DNA of 64,000 nucleotides. Source: Gemmatimonadota bacterium (GTDB taxonomy: Bacteria; Latescibacterota; UBA2968; UBA8231). The position numbers and the translations under genes are program-made. The stretch covers positions 125,983 to 189,982 of the forward strand of contig VXOR01000083.1 in assembly GCA_009840005.1 (NCBI GenBank), read 5' to 3'. Below are positions 26,080 through 35,363 of this stretch, piece after piece; position 1 is the stretch's first letter; each line of letters opens with the position of its first letter. The notes beneath the pieces are model-generated. The model was not told where the DNA came from. It did not search any database and saw only the letters and a list, made by a program, of their open reading frames with translations.

Positions 26080-27960
26080 ATGACAGTAGCACGCTTCCTT
26101 TCTCTATTCTGGATTTTTTCTTCGGCGCTCGGTTTTTGGGCCAGCCCAGCCTCGGGTCTGACCATTTACCGGTTCGGCGGTGAAAATTGGCCTAAACCTC
26201 CTGAGGAAGGCCGTGCTGGGGTGGACTTCAGGCAGTTGAACTGGATGGATTTCGATGCCGAACCGCATGGGGAAATCATTGACTTGGATGTGGATAGTAC
26301 CGGTATCCAGCCGCTCAAACGCAATCCAGACTTCAACATAGCACCCGGAATCGAAGAGCAAGGAGGGGCACATTTAAGGGCCAATATAAATAGAGAAGTG
26401 TGGGATGGGGACACGGGTACTTTCTGGCTGGCGGAAAAGTATCTGTGCGCCGATCACAGTATCAGATCCGGGGCCTGCACCGATGATTTCAGTCGGGCGG
26501 GCACGGCCAATATCTACCTAGGCGGCCTCTACAACATCGACCGGATTCGGGTAATATCCGGGTTTACCGACCCAGGCCGAACCGTGGGCATCCTCCGCGT
26601 CCACCTCGGCCCGCGCCCCATAGTCAACTACGGCATCGTTCCGCCAAAATCGCCCTGGATTGTCGAAGTGAGAGACAACCGGGAGCAAATCCTCGACATT
26701 CCCATCCCATCGCACGAGGCAGTAGAGTTTGTCCAAGTAGCCTTGGCCGAGCACAACACGGACTGGGAAGTGAACGAAATAGAAGTTTACGCCAAGGGGT
26801 TCGTCAAACAGGCCACTTATATTTCCGATGTCATCGATTTTGAGCGGCCTATGGCCTGGGGAGACCTGCGCTGGTCCGGGGTTCAGGATCCCGGAGCCCA
26901 AGTTCTCATCCAGACCCGTAGCGGCCTAGATGACGATGCGGACGTATTCTGGCGCTTCACCGGCCGCGGCAGCAAAGCCGAGGTGAGTCGCGCTGGCTAC
27001 AGCAGCCTCAAGCTCAATGAACGGGCCGGCATCACCCACGACCTCGACCACTGGACCTTTTGGTCGGCCCCCTATGACTTTGCCGACAGCAGCGGCACTC
27101 CCGTGGTGTCGGCAAGCCCCAGACGCTACTTCCAGTTCAAAATCGACTTTCTGCCCCGTGAAGACGCCGGTGGCCGGGTGGGTTTCGTGGAGTTGCGCGC
27201 CTCCGAGCCGGTGGCAACGAACCTAGTGGGCGAGGTCTGGCCGGTCGAAGCAAAAGTAGGGCAGCAATCGTCCTTCACCTATGCGTTGCGGCCGACGATT
27301 CACCCAGGAGATGTCGGCTTTGACCGGCTGGAAATTGAGACTTCCTCGATTATCAGCGCGGTGGAGGCCGTGCGCATCGGCGATGTGCCTGTGGCCTTTA
27401 CAGTGGAAGCCGAGGAGCCGCATCGGCTGGCAGTCAGTTTCCCGCGCCTCCAGGAACAGGACTCGGGGACGCTGGTCGAGGTCGATTTCGCAGCCCAGGT
27501 GCTGCGCTACGGAGCAATCTTTGCAGCGCAGGTGTCGGACAGCGACCAGCCTTTGGAGGTGCCGCAGGGGGTCAATTCGGGAGACGCTACGGCGAAATAC
27601 GAGGGCAACCGGGTGTCGGTGGCCACCGCCGCACAGGAGCAGAGGTTGTTACAGGTGCGAGTCGAGCCGACCATTTTTACGCCCAATGGCGATGGCCGCA
27701 ACGACCAGCTAGGCATCTTCTATCACATCTTGGAAATTACGGGCAGTGCGCAGGTAGCAGTGGAGGTGTGGGACTTGTCGGGTCGCCGGGTGCGGCAGGT
27801 ATATTCGGGCGCGGATGGGATCGGCGAGTACGAGCGGGCGTGGGATGGTCGGGACGAGGCCGGCGGTTTGGTGCCGCCGGGAATTTACCTGTATCGGGTT
27901 TCGGTCGATGCCGACCGAGAAAAGGTCGAAAAAACCGGCGTCTTGTATGCCACGTACTGA
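26080..27960 (+). CDS. secreted protein with discoidin-like modules and CHU_C/FlgD-type C-terminal domain
   Basis: Start at 26080 gives a good signal peptide (MTVARFLSLFWIF); the frame extends eight codons upstream to 26056. 626 residues. The mature N-terminus has the motif YRFGGENWPKPPE, shared with the protein at 37943. A discoidin-like domain lies at about 130-250, and a repeated strand unit follows (YISDVIDFERPMAWGDLRW, IQTRSG). The last about 90 residues carry FTPNGDGRND and then DLSGRRVRQ, WDGRDEAGGLVPPGIYLYRV, ending in TGVLYATY. That C-terminal module joins the CHU_C signature (type IX secretion sorting domain) to the FlgD Ig-like fold. Only this member of the five is on the plus strand, divergent from the TPR gene. 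Confidence 0.75.
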   Translation: MTVARFLSLFWIFSSALGFWASPASGLTIYRFGGENWPKPPEEGRAGVDFRQLNWMDFDAEPHGEIIDLDVDSTGIQPLKRNPDFNIAPGIEEQGGAHLRANINREVWDGDTGTFWLAEKYLCADHSIRSGACTDDFSRAGTANIYLGGLYNIDRIRVISGFTDPGRTVGILRVHLGPRPIVNYGIVPPKSPWIVEVRDNREQILDIPIPSHEAVEFVQVALAEHNTDWEVNEIEVYAKGFVKQATYISDVIDFERPMAWGDLRWSGVQDPGAQVLIQTRSGLDDDADVFWRFTGRGSKAEVSRAGYSSLKLNERAGITHDLDHWTFWSAPYDFADSSGTPVVSASPRRYFQFKIDFLPREDAGGRVGFVELRASEPVATNLVGEVWPVEAKVGQQSSFTYALRPTIHPGDVGFDRLEIETSSIISAVEAVRIGDVPVAFTVEAEEPHRLAVSFPRLQEQDSGTLVEVDFAAQVLRYGAIFAAQVSDSDQPLEVPQGVNSGDATAKYEGNRVSVATAAQEQRLLQVRVEPTIFTPNGDGRNDQLGIFYHILEITGSAQVAVEVWDLSGRRVRQVYSGADGIGEYERAWDGRDEAGGLVPPGIYLYRVSVDADREKVEKTGVLYATY

Positions 27961-28021
27961 AAGGTGCCTGTCGATGAAACCGCGTGATTCCTTTTAATGG
28001 TCGCTTTTGTTCAAAGTGGCA

Positions 28022-30617
28022 ACGCCGGGAGGAATTTGCGTCTAGACTCTCAGTACACACTAGCCACGACGGTAGCCACCGTGGATTCACCTATACTCTC
28101 CGCGTCCACCTCTGGACCGACCCGACAGATATACAAGCCAGGCGGCAACAGCACTCCATCCCGATCCCGGCCATCCCAACTCATCTCCTGAACACCGGCG
28201 GCGTGCGCCACGGACTGCGCCGAACGGTGCACTAGCGCCCCATCGAGACCGTAAACCGCCAATATCAGTGAGGTCTGCCCCGGCATCTTAAATACGGGGA
28301 AGACAAATTTCACCGCATCGTTGATGCCATCTCCGTTCGGCGTGAATGGATTTCCCAGTACCTCCATATCGCCTACCAGTCCACCAGCCACCGGCGTCAG
28401 CACGGTCAGGCCCTCGCCCGAGGCCGTCGCGTCCACTCGCTGCCACACCACCTCCCCTTCCTCGCCCAAGCCCACTGAGACCAGAAAGGCATTGCTTGCC
28501 AGATAGAACACACTCGAAAAACGCAGCACAACTTGGGACTCTGGCTCCCGGACCACCTCGGGCAGGCGCACCCACAACGAGTCAACTCCGGTTTTTACCT
28601 CCAGTTCATCCGCCGGGTATATCTGGCCGCCCCCTACCTCCAGTTCGCTCTCTAGGCCCACGGTCACATCCACCAACTCCACTTCGGCGCTCGGAGGCAC
28701 TTCAAAGAGTACTTGATCGAACCCCAAACCCGCCGAGCCCGCCTCGTTGGGCGGGATCGTCAGCGACAACGCGAACGCTTCGCGGAGACCGCTCTGCTGG
28801 GCGCGGCGCGGCGCGATTTCGCCCAGAATCTGATGCACCAGCGGATCCCTCAAGCCGATATTGAGGCGGCGCAACACGGCCGCCTGATTGGGATCGTCCG
28901 AGAGCAGAGCAGCCTCAATCATTATATAGCGCCGAGGACTAGGCGAGGTGATGGCCGCGCCGGATCGCTCGTAAAACTGACTCCACGGACTCCAATCCCC
29001 CTCGTCGGGCACAAACGCCACCGTCGAATCCCCCCGCATAAACGACAGCGTCTTGCGATAGTCGGCCTCAGGAATTTCAACCCCCTGTTTGTTAAAGAAA
29101 TGCTTGTCCTCGGTGAGTCGGTTTCCGGTTCGGGTGCGGATCTGCAGTTGGGTGCCAAGCGGCGTTTGTGCCTCCCAAGAGATGGTGGAAAGGATGCGGG
29201 GAATGTCTCCCAACTCGATCGCCGGCGTTTGCAGAGTGACCTGTGGAAGAAAACCAAAGCCATAGAGCAGCAACTCCTTTACACCAGAACGGATCAACCC
29301 GGTAGTGACGACGCGATAGTCGAACCTAAAAAAGCGTCCCTTGATAGGAGAGAAGATATTGGCCTGCATGAACGTATTCGTCGGCAGCGACCCGGCGGGC
29401 GCAAGAGCCTCGCGGCCAAGCGTGACATCGTCTCTGCCGCGCGACACCACGGAAGTAAAGATTTGACTGCCGTCGGGTGCCAGACTGCCATCCGAAAAAT
29501 TGAGCACATAATTGGGGAATGTGGCACTGCCATAGACAATAAAGGCGCGATCGACCCAGTACCAGGTGCCTAGGTCCAATAAGAGATCCCGGTCCCGGTT
29601 CTTGATCAACACAGCGAAATCGTCATCTCGACTGCCTATGCCCTTGGTGGAAAATCCCGCTTCTGCACTCCAGACGGTGGTATAATCGCCGTCGACTGCA
29701 TTGGAATGTCCGCCCGCTTCCCCAAATCCCTTGATCGACCCCCCGCGCTCCTTCCAGCCCAGACTAATATTCTCCCCTACCGTCCACACCTCCACTTCCG
29801 CCAACCGAGGACGCTCCGAACGATAATAGCGGATCGGCCCCTTAAAACGATCCTCCCGAATCGCCGCATACTCCGCCTGAGATACCGCCCGATCCACTCC
29901 CGACGACTCCCGACGAAAATAAAGCACATCCCCCCGATCCGACGCCGGCAAACCCTCCCAACCAGACGCGCTCACCTCCGCCCCGCGACGACCATCGCTA
30001 GCCGTGGCCACGATCTGAACATACTGGATCAAATCCCCACTCAAACCCGGGTCCGCCGACTTGGCTGGACGCAAAGCATATTCGAATACCCGCTGCGTCT
30101 TGTTCAGCCCCTCGCTACGACCAGCCACCCGATAGTCGAGGCTCTGACTGCCCTGGAAAGCCTCATCGCCATTGGAGGTGAGCACCTTGAACTGCAAAAA
30201 GGGATCGCCCACCCCTTCGGCGACGAATTTCACCACCGCTTTCTCGGCCCATACCACCCGGCCCAAATCCACCTCGACCCACCAGTCGCGCAGCGGCGCG
30301 TCCAGCGCCGGCTCCCAGTAGGTTTCCTCCAGCCCGTCCATCAGCTGCGCCGCCCCGTCAAAATTGGTTCCCGCCCGTCGGATGCCGCCGGTCACGTCCT
30401 CGCGGCTGAAGGCCCCTGCGTTCAGCGCAGCATTGATCTGCCGCTGCACAAAATGAGGCCGAACCCCTTCGTCGCTAAAATCCACACTGCCGGCGGGGAA
30501 ATTCCACCCCGGCCAGTCGCTCTCGCTGATGATCAACTGGTTCGGCTCAAGGCGATAGCCCTGGGCCCAGACCGGGGCGCTGAGTAGCAGGGTATAGAGA
30601 ATGAGGCGCAGGTTCAT
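28022..30617 (-). repeat. 2.5-kb duplication, copy A
   Basis: Matches 35364-37917 from 21 identical bases downstream of the stop codon through the signal peptide codons. The 164-base stretch 30160-30323 is identical to 37457-37620, while the middle part, coding for a discoidin-like domain, has diverged. Confidence 0.9.
28050..30617 (-). CDS. secreted multi-domain surface protein with CHU_C/FlgD-type C-terminus, copy A
   Basis: 855 residues with a signal peptide (MNLRLILYTLLLSAPVWA). The region around 60-210 is a discoidin-like module; a second occurs at about 290-430 (DLGTWYWVDRAFIVYG); a third unit (LQIRTRTGNRLTEDKHF) matches the strand blocks of the other members. The C-terminus has FTPNGDGIND, a DLSG-like VYGLDGALVHR, WDGRDRDGVLLPPGLYICRV and the ending ASVY. 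A paralogue at 35392 has almost the same N-terminal 175 residues and a diverged second module. It starts with the ATGA overlapping the MFS/synthase stop, so it is the last gene of the run. Likely role: surface adhesin or glycan-binding protein; not established. Confidence 0.8.
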   Translation of the reverse strand: MNLRLILYTLLLSAPVWAQGYRLEPNQLIISESDWPGWNFPAGSVDFSDEGVRPHFVQRQINAALNAGAFSREDVTGGIRRAGTNFDGAAQLMDGLEETYWEPALDAPLRDWWVEVDLGRVVWAEKAVVKFVAEGVGDPFLQFKVLTSNGDEAFQGSQSLDYRVAGRSEGLNKTQRVFEYALRPAKSADPGLSGDLIQYVQIVATASDGRRGAEVSASGWEGLPASDRGDVLYFRRESSGVDRAVSQAEYAAIREDRFKGPIRYYRSERPRLAEVEVWTVGENISLGWKERGGSIKGFGEAGGHSNAVDGDYTTVWSAEAGFSTKGIGSRDDDFAVLIKNRDRDLLLDLGTWYWVDRAFIVYGSATFPNYVLNFSDGSLAPDGSQIFTSVVSRGRDDVTLGREALAPAGSLPTNTFMQANIFSPIKGRFFRFDYRVVTTGLIRSGVKELLLYGFGFLPQVTLQTPAIELGDIPRILSTISWEAQTPLGTQLQIRTRTGNRLTEDKHFFNKQGVEIPEADYRKTLSFMRGDSTVAFVPDEGDWSPWSQFYERSGAAITSPSPRRYIMIEAALLSDDPNQAAVLRRLNIGLRDPLVHQILGEIAPRRAQQSGLREAFALSLTIPPNEAGSAGLGFDQVLFEVPPSAEVELVDVTVGLESELEVGGGQIYPADELEVKTGVDSLWVRLPEVVREPESQVVLRFSSVFYLASNAFLVSVGLGEEGEVVWQRVDATASGEGLTVLTPVAGGLVGDMEVLGNPFTPNGDGINDAVKFVFPVFKMPGQTSLILAVYGLDGALVHRSAQSVAHAAGVQEMSWDGRDRDGVLLPPGLYICRVGPEVDAESIGESTVATVVASVY

Positions 30618-33229
30618 CGCACTCTCTCCTTGTCCAGCCGATCCTCAATCCTTTCGAGGAGCCAAAGCGCCTTAGTATGCGCCGGCACCTCGGCCAGTAC
30701 CTCTCGCGCAGTCCGCTCGGCCAACTCCAGTTGCCCCGCCTGCAAGGCTTTGTCGCCGCGGTCGACGATCAGATTGGCCAAGGCGTACAGATTTTGTTTG
30801 CGCATTTGTTCAATGCGGGCCATACGCCTCCCATCGAGCGCGGCAGAGGCCGCCTTGCTCAAGGGTTTCTCGATCTCGAGCAAGGCACCCACGGTGCGCA
30901 CCTCGATATCTTGATGCGGGTCGAGTTCGTAGTCAAACCTAGGCACGTCATCCGCGAGAATCCGCCCACCTTGACTTAGGGTGCGCAGATCCTCAGCCGC
31001 CGCTAGGAAGCTCCCCAAGACACTGTCGGACTCGTTGAGCCACCCCGTATTCGCGTCCAGCGGATGCCGGTAGTGCAGATCGCGGCGAATTTCGGGCCTC
31101 CCCAGCCTCTCTTCAAGAGATGAGATGTCGAGCGCAAAGGCATCCGCCCGGCGACCGACCAAGACAAACTCTGGCCCATTGAACCAGAGCTGACTCTGCG
31201 GAAAAACACTGATGAAGGTGGCGACGATGTCGAGCACCTGCGGCGTGGAAAGCATTCGCACCGGCACGAATTGCGTCACTAGACCGCCTGACTCCAGCCG
31301 CTGTCTAAGGCGCTGGTAAAAATCTTGGGTGTAAAAGGAAATGATACCCGGGCGAAAGAGTTGGCCCACTTCAATGCCGATCACATCGTAGCGGGCTTGG
31401 CTGTGGCGGATGTAATCCCGGCCGTCTTCTGCTAGGGCGCGCACTCGAGGGTCGTCCAGCCAAGCCGCGCCAAAGTAGCGGCGGGCGAGATCGAAAACAG
31501 CCACTTCCACATCGAGGCAATCGAGCCTACGGACATCCCACAACAGAAATCGCCCCGCAGCTTGGCCGGTACCCATCCCCACTACGAGCACATCCGTCCC
31601 GTTGCCATCGCCGCGCAAAAGCATGGGCAGATGGCCGGCAAAGGTCTGTTGGTTCTTCTTGTTTGAACCCTGCCACAAGCGGTCAATCCCGAGTAGCACC
31701 TTGTCTTCAAGTTGCACTACGGCGAGGCTGGCACCTTGGCCCTCCACTACTTCGAGCAGGGTCCCCTCGGAAGACAGATGGTCGTGGGGCAGCCTCGTTT
31801 TGAGCAGGGTCGCGGCGAGCCCCCACCCAATTACACTGAATGCGATCAGCAAGGCAGCAACCCGCCGACCCAACTGACGGCCCACCCCCGCAGCAAAGGC
31901 CACGCAGCCCCCGACAATGGCCATGCCGGTGACCATCCGCAGTGCGAGGTCGAGCCCCAACCAAGAAAGTCCCCAAGCCATGATCACCGCGCTCGCAATG
32001 GAACCTGCGGTATTGATTGCCGTCAGCCGGCCGATCGTCCAACTCGCGTCGGCTACATTCCGCGACACCAGTCGGACCACGAGGGGAAACGAAGCACCCG
32101 AAGCCAGCGCACCCGGCAGCAACATGGCGCCGTGCAGGCCCATGAAGTGGTTGGCGCTTATCAACTCTGGAGCGGCCTGCGCGAGTGCCGTCCAGATGTC
32201 CCGGGGCAGCTTCATGGCGACTAGGACGCTCAGCCCAGTGAAAGCCTGGAGGCAGCCGAAGACGACAACTGGATACCGGCTGCGGTCGCACAGCGGCGCG
32301 ATGACGAGGCTGCCGATGCCAATGCCGAGCAGGATCACGACGAGCGGCAGCGTGTACGCGTACACCGAACTGGTAATCATCAAAGGCAGGTAGCGCGCCC
32401 ACAGAATCTCAATGGCCACGCCGACGAATCCGGTCAGAAAGAACAAGGGCAGCAGGACGGAGCCCCGCAGCGTCCTTCCCGCGTCTGTCGCTTGGTTTTC
32501 TCGGTCGGATTGCTCGGCAAGCGGCGCAGCGTGCGTTTGCGACTCGACTGAGCTCGCCGAAGTCCAACAGGCCAGCAGCACGGCGACGCCACACAAGACA
32601 TTGAGACCGGCTCCCAAGTATATGGTCGCGGCAAGCCCCAGAACCGGTAGGGTCACAAAGCCAGCTAAGGCCGCCCCAGCGGCAGCTCCCAACGCGTTGA
32701 TGCCGTAGAGGCCGCCCGCGGCAAATCCGAGGCTGCGGTGTCGGCGGATAATCGCCCTAGCGAGCAAGGGGACCGTCGTCCCCATCAAAACCGTGGGCAC
32801 GAGAATCACGGCTGCCACCAAGACCAAGCGCGCCATAGCGATCCACGGTGCCGAGCCATCGGCCCAGCGATAAAGCATTCCATAGCCGTCGTCGGCCACG
32901 TCCAGCAGTGCGTTGCTCGCTAAGCCCAACACCGCGATAGCCAGTTCGACGATCCCATAAATCCGCAACGGACGGTGCAGCGACATCGACAGACGACCAG
33001 CGAGGACATTGCCCATGGCCAGTCCGAGGAAAAACACGGCGAGCACCGTCGCTAGGGCAAAGGTCGTACTGCCAAAAAACAGTCCGGCCTTTCTGATCCA
33101 GCAGACTTCGTAGAACAGGCTCGCAGCCCCCGACAGGAACAGGCAACTGAGTGCCGTCGCCATCTCGAACGGAGAAGGACCGGACGCTCCTTTGGGGGAA
33201 GCAGGCTCTAGTGCGGCCACGTTGGGCAA
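30614..33229 (-). CDS. fused MFS-like membrane and spermidine-synthase-like protein
   Basis: 871 residues. The start codon is TTG, the base after the DUF6785 stop (TAG TTG), giving a short soluble lead and then membrane segments to about residue 480. A Rossmann domain at about 535-720 has VLVVGMGTGQAAG and a DVEVAVF strand in the place of the acidic cofactor residue; the EVGQLFRPGII stretch replaces the canonical decarboxy-SAM loop, so the catalytic site is altered relative to spermidine synthase. It shares the overall plan with the 1049-residue protein at 17378 but lacks most of the TPR end. It sits between the DUF6785 gene and the secreted copy A gene with no spacing on either side. Confidence 0.82.
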   Translation of the reverse strand: MPNVAALEPASPKGASGPSPFEMATALSCLFLSGAASLFYEVCWIRKAGLFFGSTTFALATVLAVFFLGLAMGNVLAGRLSMSLHRPLRIYGIVELAIAVLGLASNALLDVADDGYGMLYRWADGSAPWIAMARLVLVAAVILVPTVLMGTTVPLLARAIIRRHRSLGFAAGGLYGINALGAAAGAALAGFVTLPVLGLAATIYLGAGLNVLCGVAVLLACWTSASSVESQTHAAPLAEQSDRENQATDAGRTLRGSVLLPLFFLTGFVGVAIEILWARYLPLMITSSVYAYTLPLVVILLGIGIGSLVIAPLCDRSRYPVVVFGCLQAFTGLSVLVAMKLPRDIWTALAQAAPELISANHFMGLHGAMLLPGALASGASFPLVVRLVSRNVADASWTIGRLTAINTAGSIASAVIMAWGLSWLGLDLALRMVTGMAIVGGCVAFAAGVGRQLGRRVAALLIAFSVIGWGLAATLLKTRLPHDHLSSEGTLLEVVEGQGASLAVVQLEDKVLLGIDRLWQGSNKKNQQTFAGHLPMLLRGDGNGTDVLVVGMGTGQAAGRFLLWDVRRLDCLDVEVAVFDLARRYFGAAWLDDPRVRALAEDGRDYIRHSQARYDVIGIEVGQLFRPGIISFYTQDFYQRLRQRLESGGLVTQFVPVRMLSTPQVLDIVATFISVFPQSQLWFNGPEFVLVGRRADAFALDISSLEERLGRPEIRRDLHYRHPLDANTGWLNESDSVLGSFLAAAEDLRTLSQGGRILADDVPRFDYELDPHQDIEVRTVGALLEIEKPLSKAASAALDGRRMARIEQMRKQNLYALANLIVDRGDKALQAGQLELAERTAREVLAEVPAHTKALWLLERIEDRLDKERVR

Positions 33230-35224
33230 CTATACTTGGGTGAGGAAACTGTCCATGTGGCCGGTGAAGTAATCGATGACCAGCCAGACCCCGGCCGCCA
33301 CAATTTCCCCCAGGATGAGACCGAGGAAAAACGGGCGCAAGCTGCGGTACAGTTTGGGACCGCCATATCTCAGGATGACCAATTTGAGGAACCAAGCGAG
33401 GACTACGCTGGCGTAAATGTGACTGGTCTTCCAATTGGCGCTGATCAAATAACCCAGCGGACTGAGAGGCCACCATAGGGCCTGATGTCGAACCCACATC
33501 AATCCCGCCATCACCGCCCCGCCAATGCCCATGAACAACCAAGCGTCGAGGCGAGGGCCCGTAGGCTCTGCGACAATGCGCGGAGCCATATCCGTGGGGC
33601 CAATGCCCCCCTTCCAGCCGAAAAAGAGCGGATTGAGGTTGATGCCGCCGTATTTATAGGCCAAGTACAAAACCATGTACGTAGAGCCTATCAGACTGAC
33701 CACAATGGCGATGATCACGGCCCAGATCAGACGGCGCTTAGAGCCGCCGATGATTTCGCTCATTTTTAGCCCATTGGCCACCGACGCCATCACAAAAGAG
33801 CGGATTTCAGAGTGCCAGCCATAGGAAAAACCCAGCGCCACCAGCCCGGAAGCCCCTAGGACTTGGGTGCCGCCCCCCGAAATGACAAAGGTCGAACTCA
33901 TCACCGGCGGTCTCATGGCCGGGACGCCGCCTTCGGTCACGACGCGGGTCAGGCTGAGAAAAATTACCATGGCGCTGAAGATGAACATCAGAGTGCCCAA
34001 CAGCGGCAGGCCGCTCACCCACAGGCCAAAGCCAAAGAGGAACAGCGAACCGAACAGGCCCAACACCGCCTGCCGATAGGACACCACCTCGCCGGAGTCG
34101 TCTATTTCGGGGGCGCGTCCAATTGCCTTGCGGAATACATCGCCTAGGTGTTCGCGCGTCCCCCACAACATGATCAGCACGAAGACGATCATCGCCCCCA
34201 TGCCCTGATGGGAGGTGTACGTATCGCGAGCGTAGTGGTCTATCCGCTCCGTACTCTGGATGCCGACGACGTTGAAGATCCCCTTCTGAATCAGGGTGAG
34301 GGTGTGGAAAATCCAGATGGACGCGGAAATGTCGAGACCGACGAAATAGAAGAAGCCGAGCCAAGATGGACTGAAGGAGAACCAAAGCGTGACCGTGTCG
34401 CGGAAAATGGGCAGCCTGAAGTCCCGCTCAATGGACGGAAAGGAAGGGGAATAAGAATGCAATCCGTTGATGCTTATCAGCATGAACGAAAAGGCAAAGG
34501 CGACCCACATTGATTTATTGGTAAAGAAGGACTTGCCAATAATTCCCTTTCTCTGCCGCTGGATCATCTCCATGGGCACCTGGACCAAGGGATAGACCAG
34601 TTTTTCGCGGTCCACCCACTGCTTGCGCAGAATGATCATCGCAAACGTCATGACCAGACAGAGCGAGAGGAAGAAACCGTACCAGTAGGCCAGCGGCACA
34701 ACCCAAGGCTCCCAGGGAATGGGGGCACCCTGGGGCAGTCCTTCGTAGAAATAGCGAGCGACATCTTCCCCCTGCGGAATGAGCCAGTTGGGTATGAACT
34801 GGTTGTACACTTCGGCCCAGTCGTTCTCAGGAGTGGCGTAGTAAATGGGACCCACCAGTTGGGGCAGCAGGACCGGCGTCAATCCCATGCTGGGGACGCA
34901 GCAGCTCACTATCATCATGATGTAGATAGTGATCAGTTCGGTCTGGTTGAGCGCTAGGGGCCTGCGGATGAGAGCTACCAAACCGCTGGCCAGCACCAGA
35001 ATGAAAAAAAAGAACAGGGCCGCCGGCGTGCTAAAATTCAGCGTCAGGTACGACCCGCGTATCATCAGGGTGCAATACACATCGAGGAAATTGATCAGAA
35101 AGGCGAGCACCGCACCGATCAATATGCCCCTCAGGGGAATGCCGGTGGCACTTTGCTGGTCAGCTTCCAAGTTGGTCTCTTTCGTCAGGTATTGCAGGTA
35201 CTCTGCGGGGATTTTCTTTTTCAC
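33230..35224 (-). CDS. multi-pass inner-membrane protein, DUF6785/DUF6784-like
   Basis: 664 residues, GTG start with AGAGGGTG before it. It is a full-length relative of 2527-4500: the same first membrane pair (MIRGSYLT), the YATPENDWAEVY...WLIPQGEDV block and the C-terminal VIDYFTG. More than a dozen hydrophobic segments. Function is unknown for the family. Here it is coupled without a gap to a fused MFS/spermidine synthase gene and then to a secreted surface protein. This conserved pairing of two membrane proteins with one exported protein suggests they act together, perhaps in modification or export of the surface protein or of a small molecule. Confidence 0.78.
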   Translation of the reverse strand: MKKKIPAEYLQYLTKETNLEADQQSATGIPLRGILIGAVLAFLINFLDVYCTLMIRGSYLTLNFSTPAALFFFFILVLASGLVALIRRPLALNQTELITIYIMMIVSCCVPSMGLTPVLLPQLVGPIYYATPENDWAEVYNQFIPNWLIPQGEDVARYFYEGLPQGAPIPWEPWVVPLAYWYGFFLSLCLVMTFAMIILRKQWVDREKLVYPLVQVPMEMIQRQRKGIIGKSFFTNKSMWVAFAFSFMLISINGLHSYSPSFPSIERDFRLPIFRDTVTLWFSFSPSWLGFFYFVGLDISASIWIFHTLTLIQKGIFNVVGIQSTERIDHYARDTYTSHQGMGAMIVFVLIMLWGTREHLGDVFRKAIGRAPEIDDSGEVVSYRQAVLGLFGSLFLFGFGLWVSGLPLLGTLMFIFSAMVIFLSLTRVVTEGGVPAMRPPVMSSTFVISGGGTQVLGASGLVALGFSYGWHSEIRSFVMASVANGLKMSEIIGGSKRRLIWAVIIAIVVSLIGSTYMVLYLAYKYGGINLNPLFFGWKGGIGPTDMAPRIVAEPTGPRLDAWLFMGIGGAVMAGLMWVRHQALWWPLSPLGYLISANWKTSHIYASVVLAWFLKLVILRYGGPKLYRSLRPFFLGLILGEIVAAGVWLVIDYFTGHMDSFLTQV

Positions 35225-35363
35225 ACCACCCTCTGTCCCAAGCGGCTATAGGGACCGGCTAGTACTCGCCCTGCGGTTGGGCCGGCGATGGAGGAATGGG
35301 ATCAAAGGGACGACGTGCCACAGGCCGCCAGCCCCTGCCGGAGTGACGGCCTGCGCTGCGGCG

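Noticed and set aside
27961..28049. possible terminator between the convergent genes at 27960 and 28050
   Set aside because: No stem with a T-run was found by eye.
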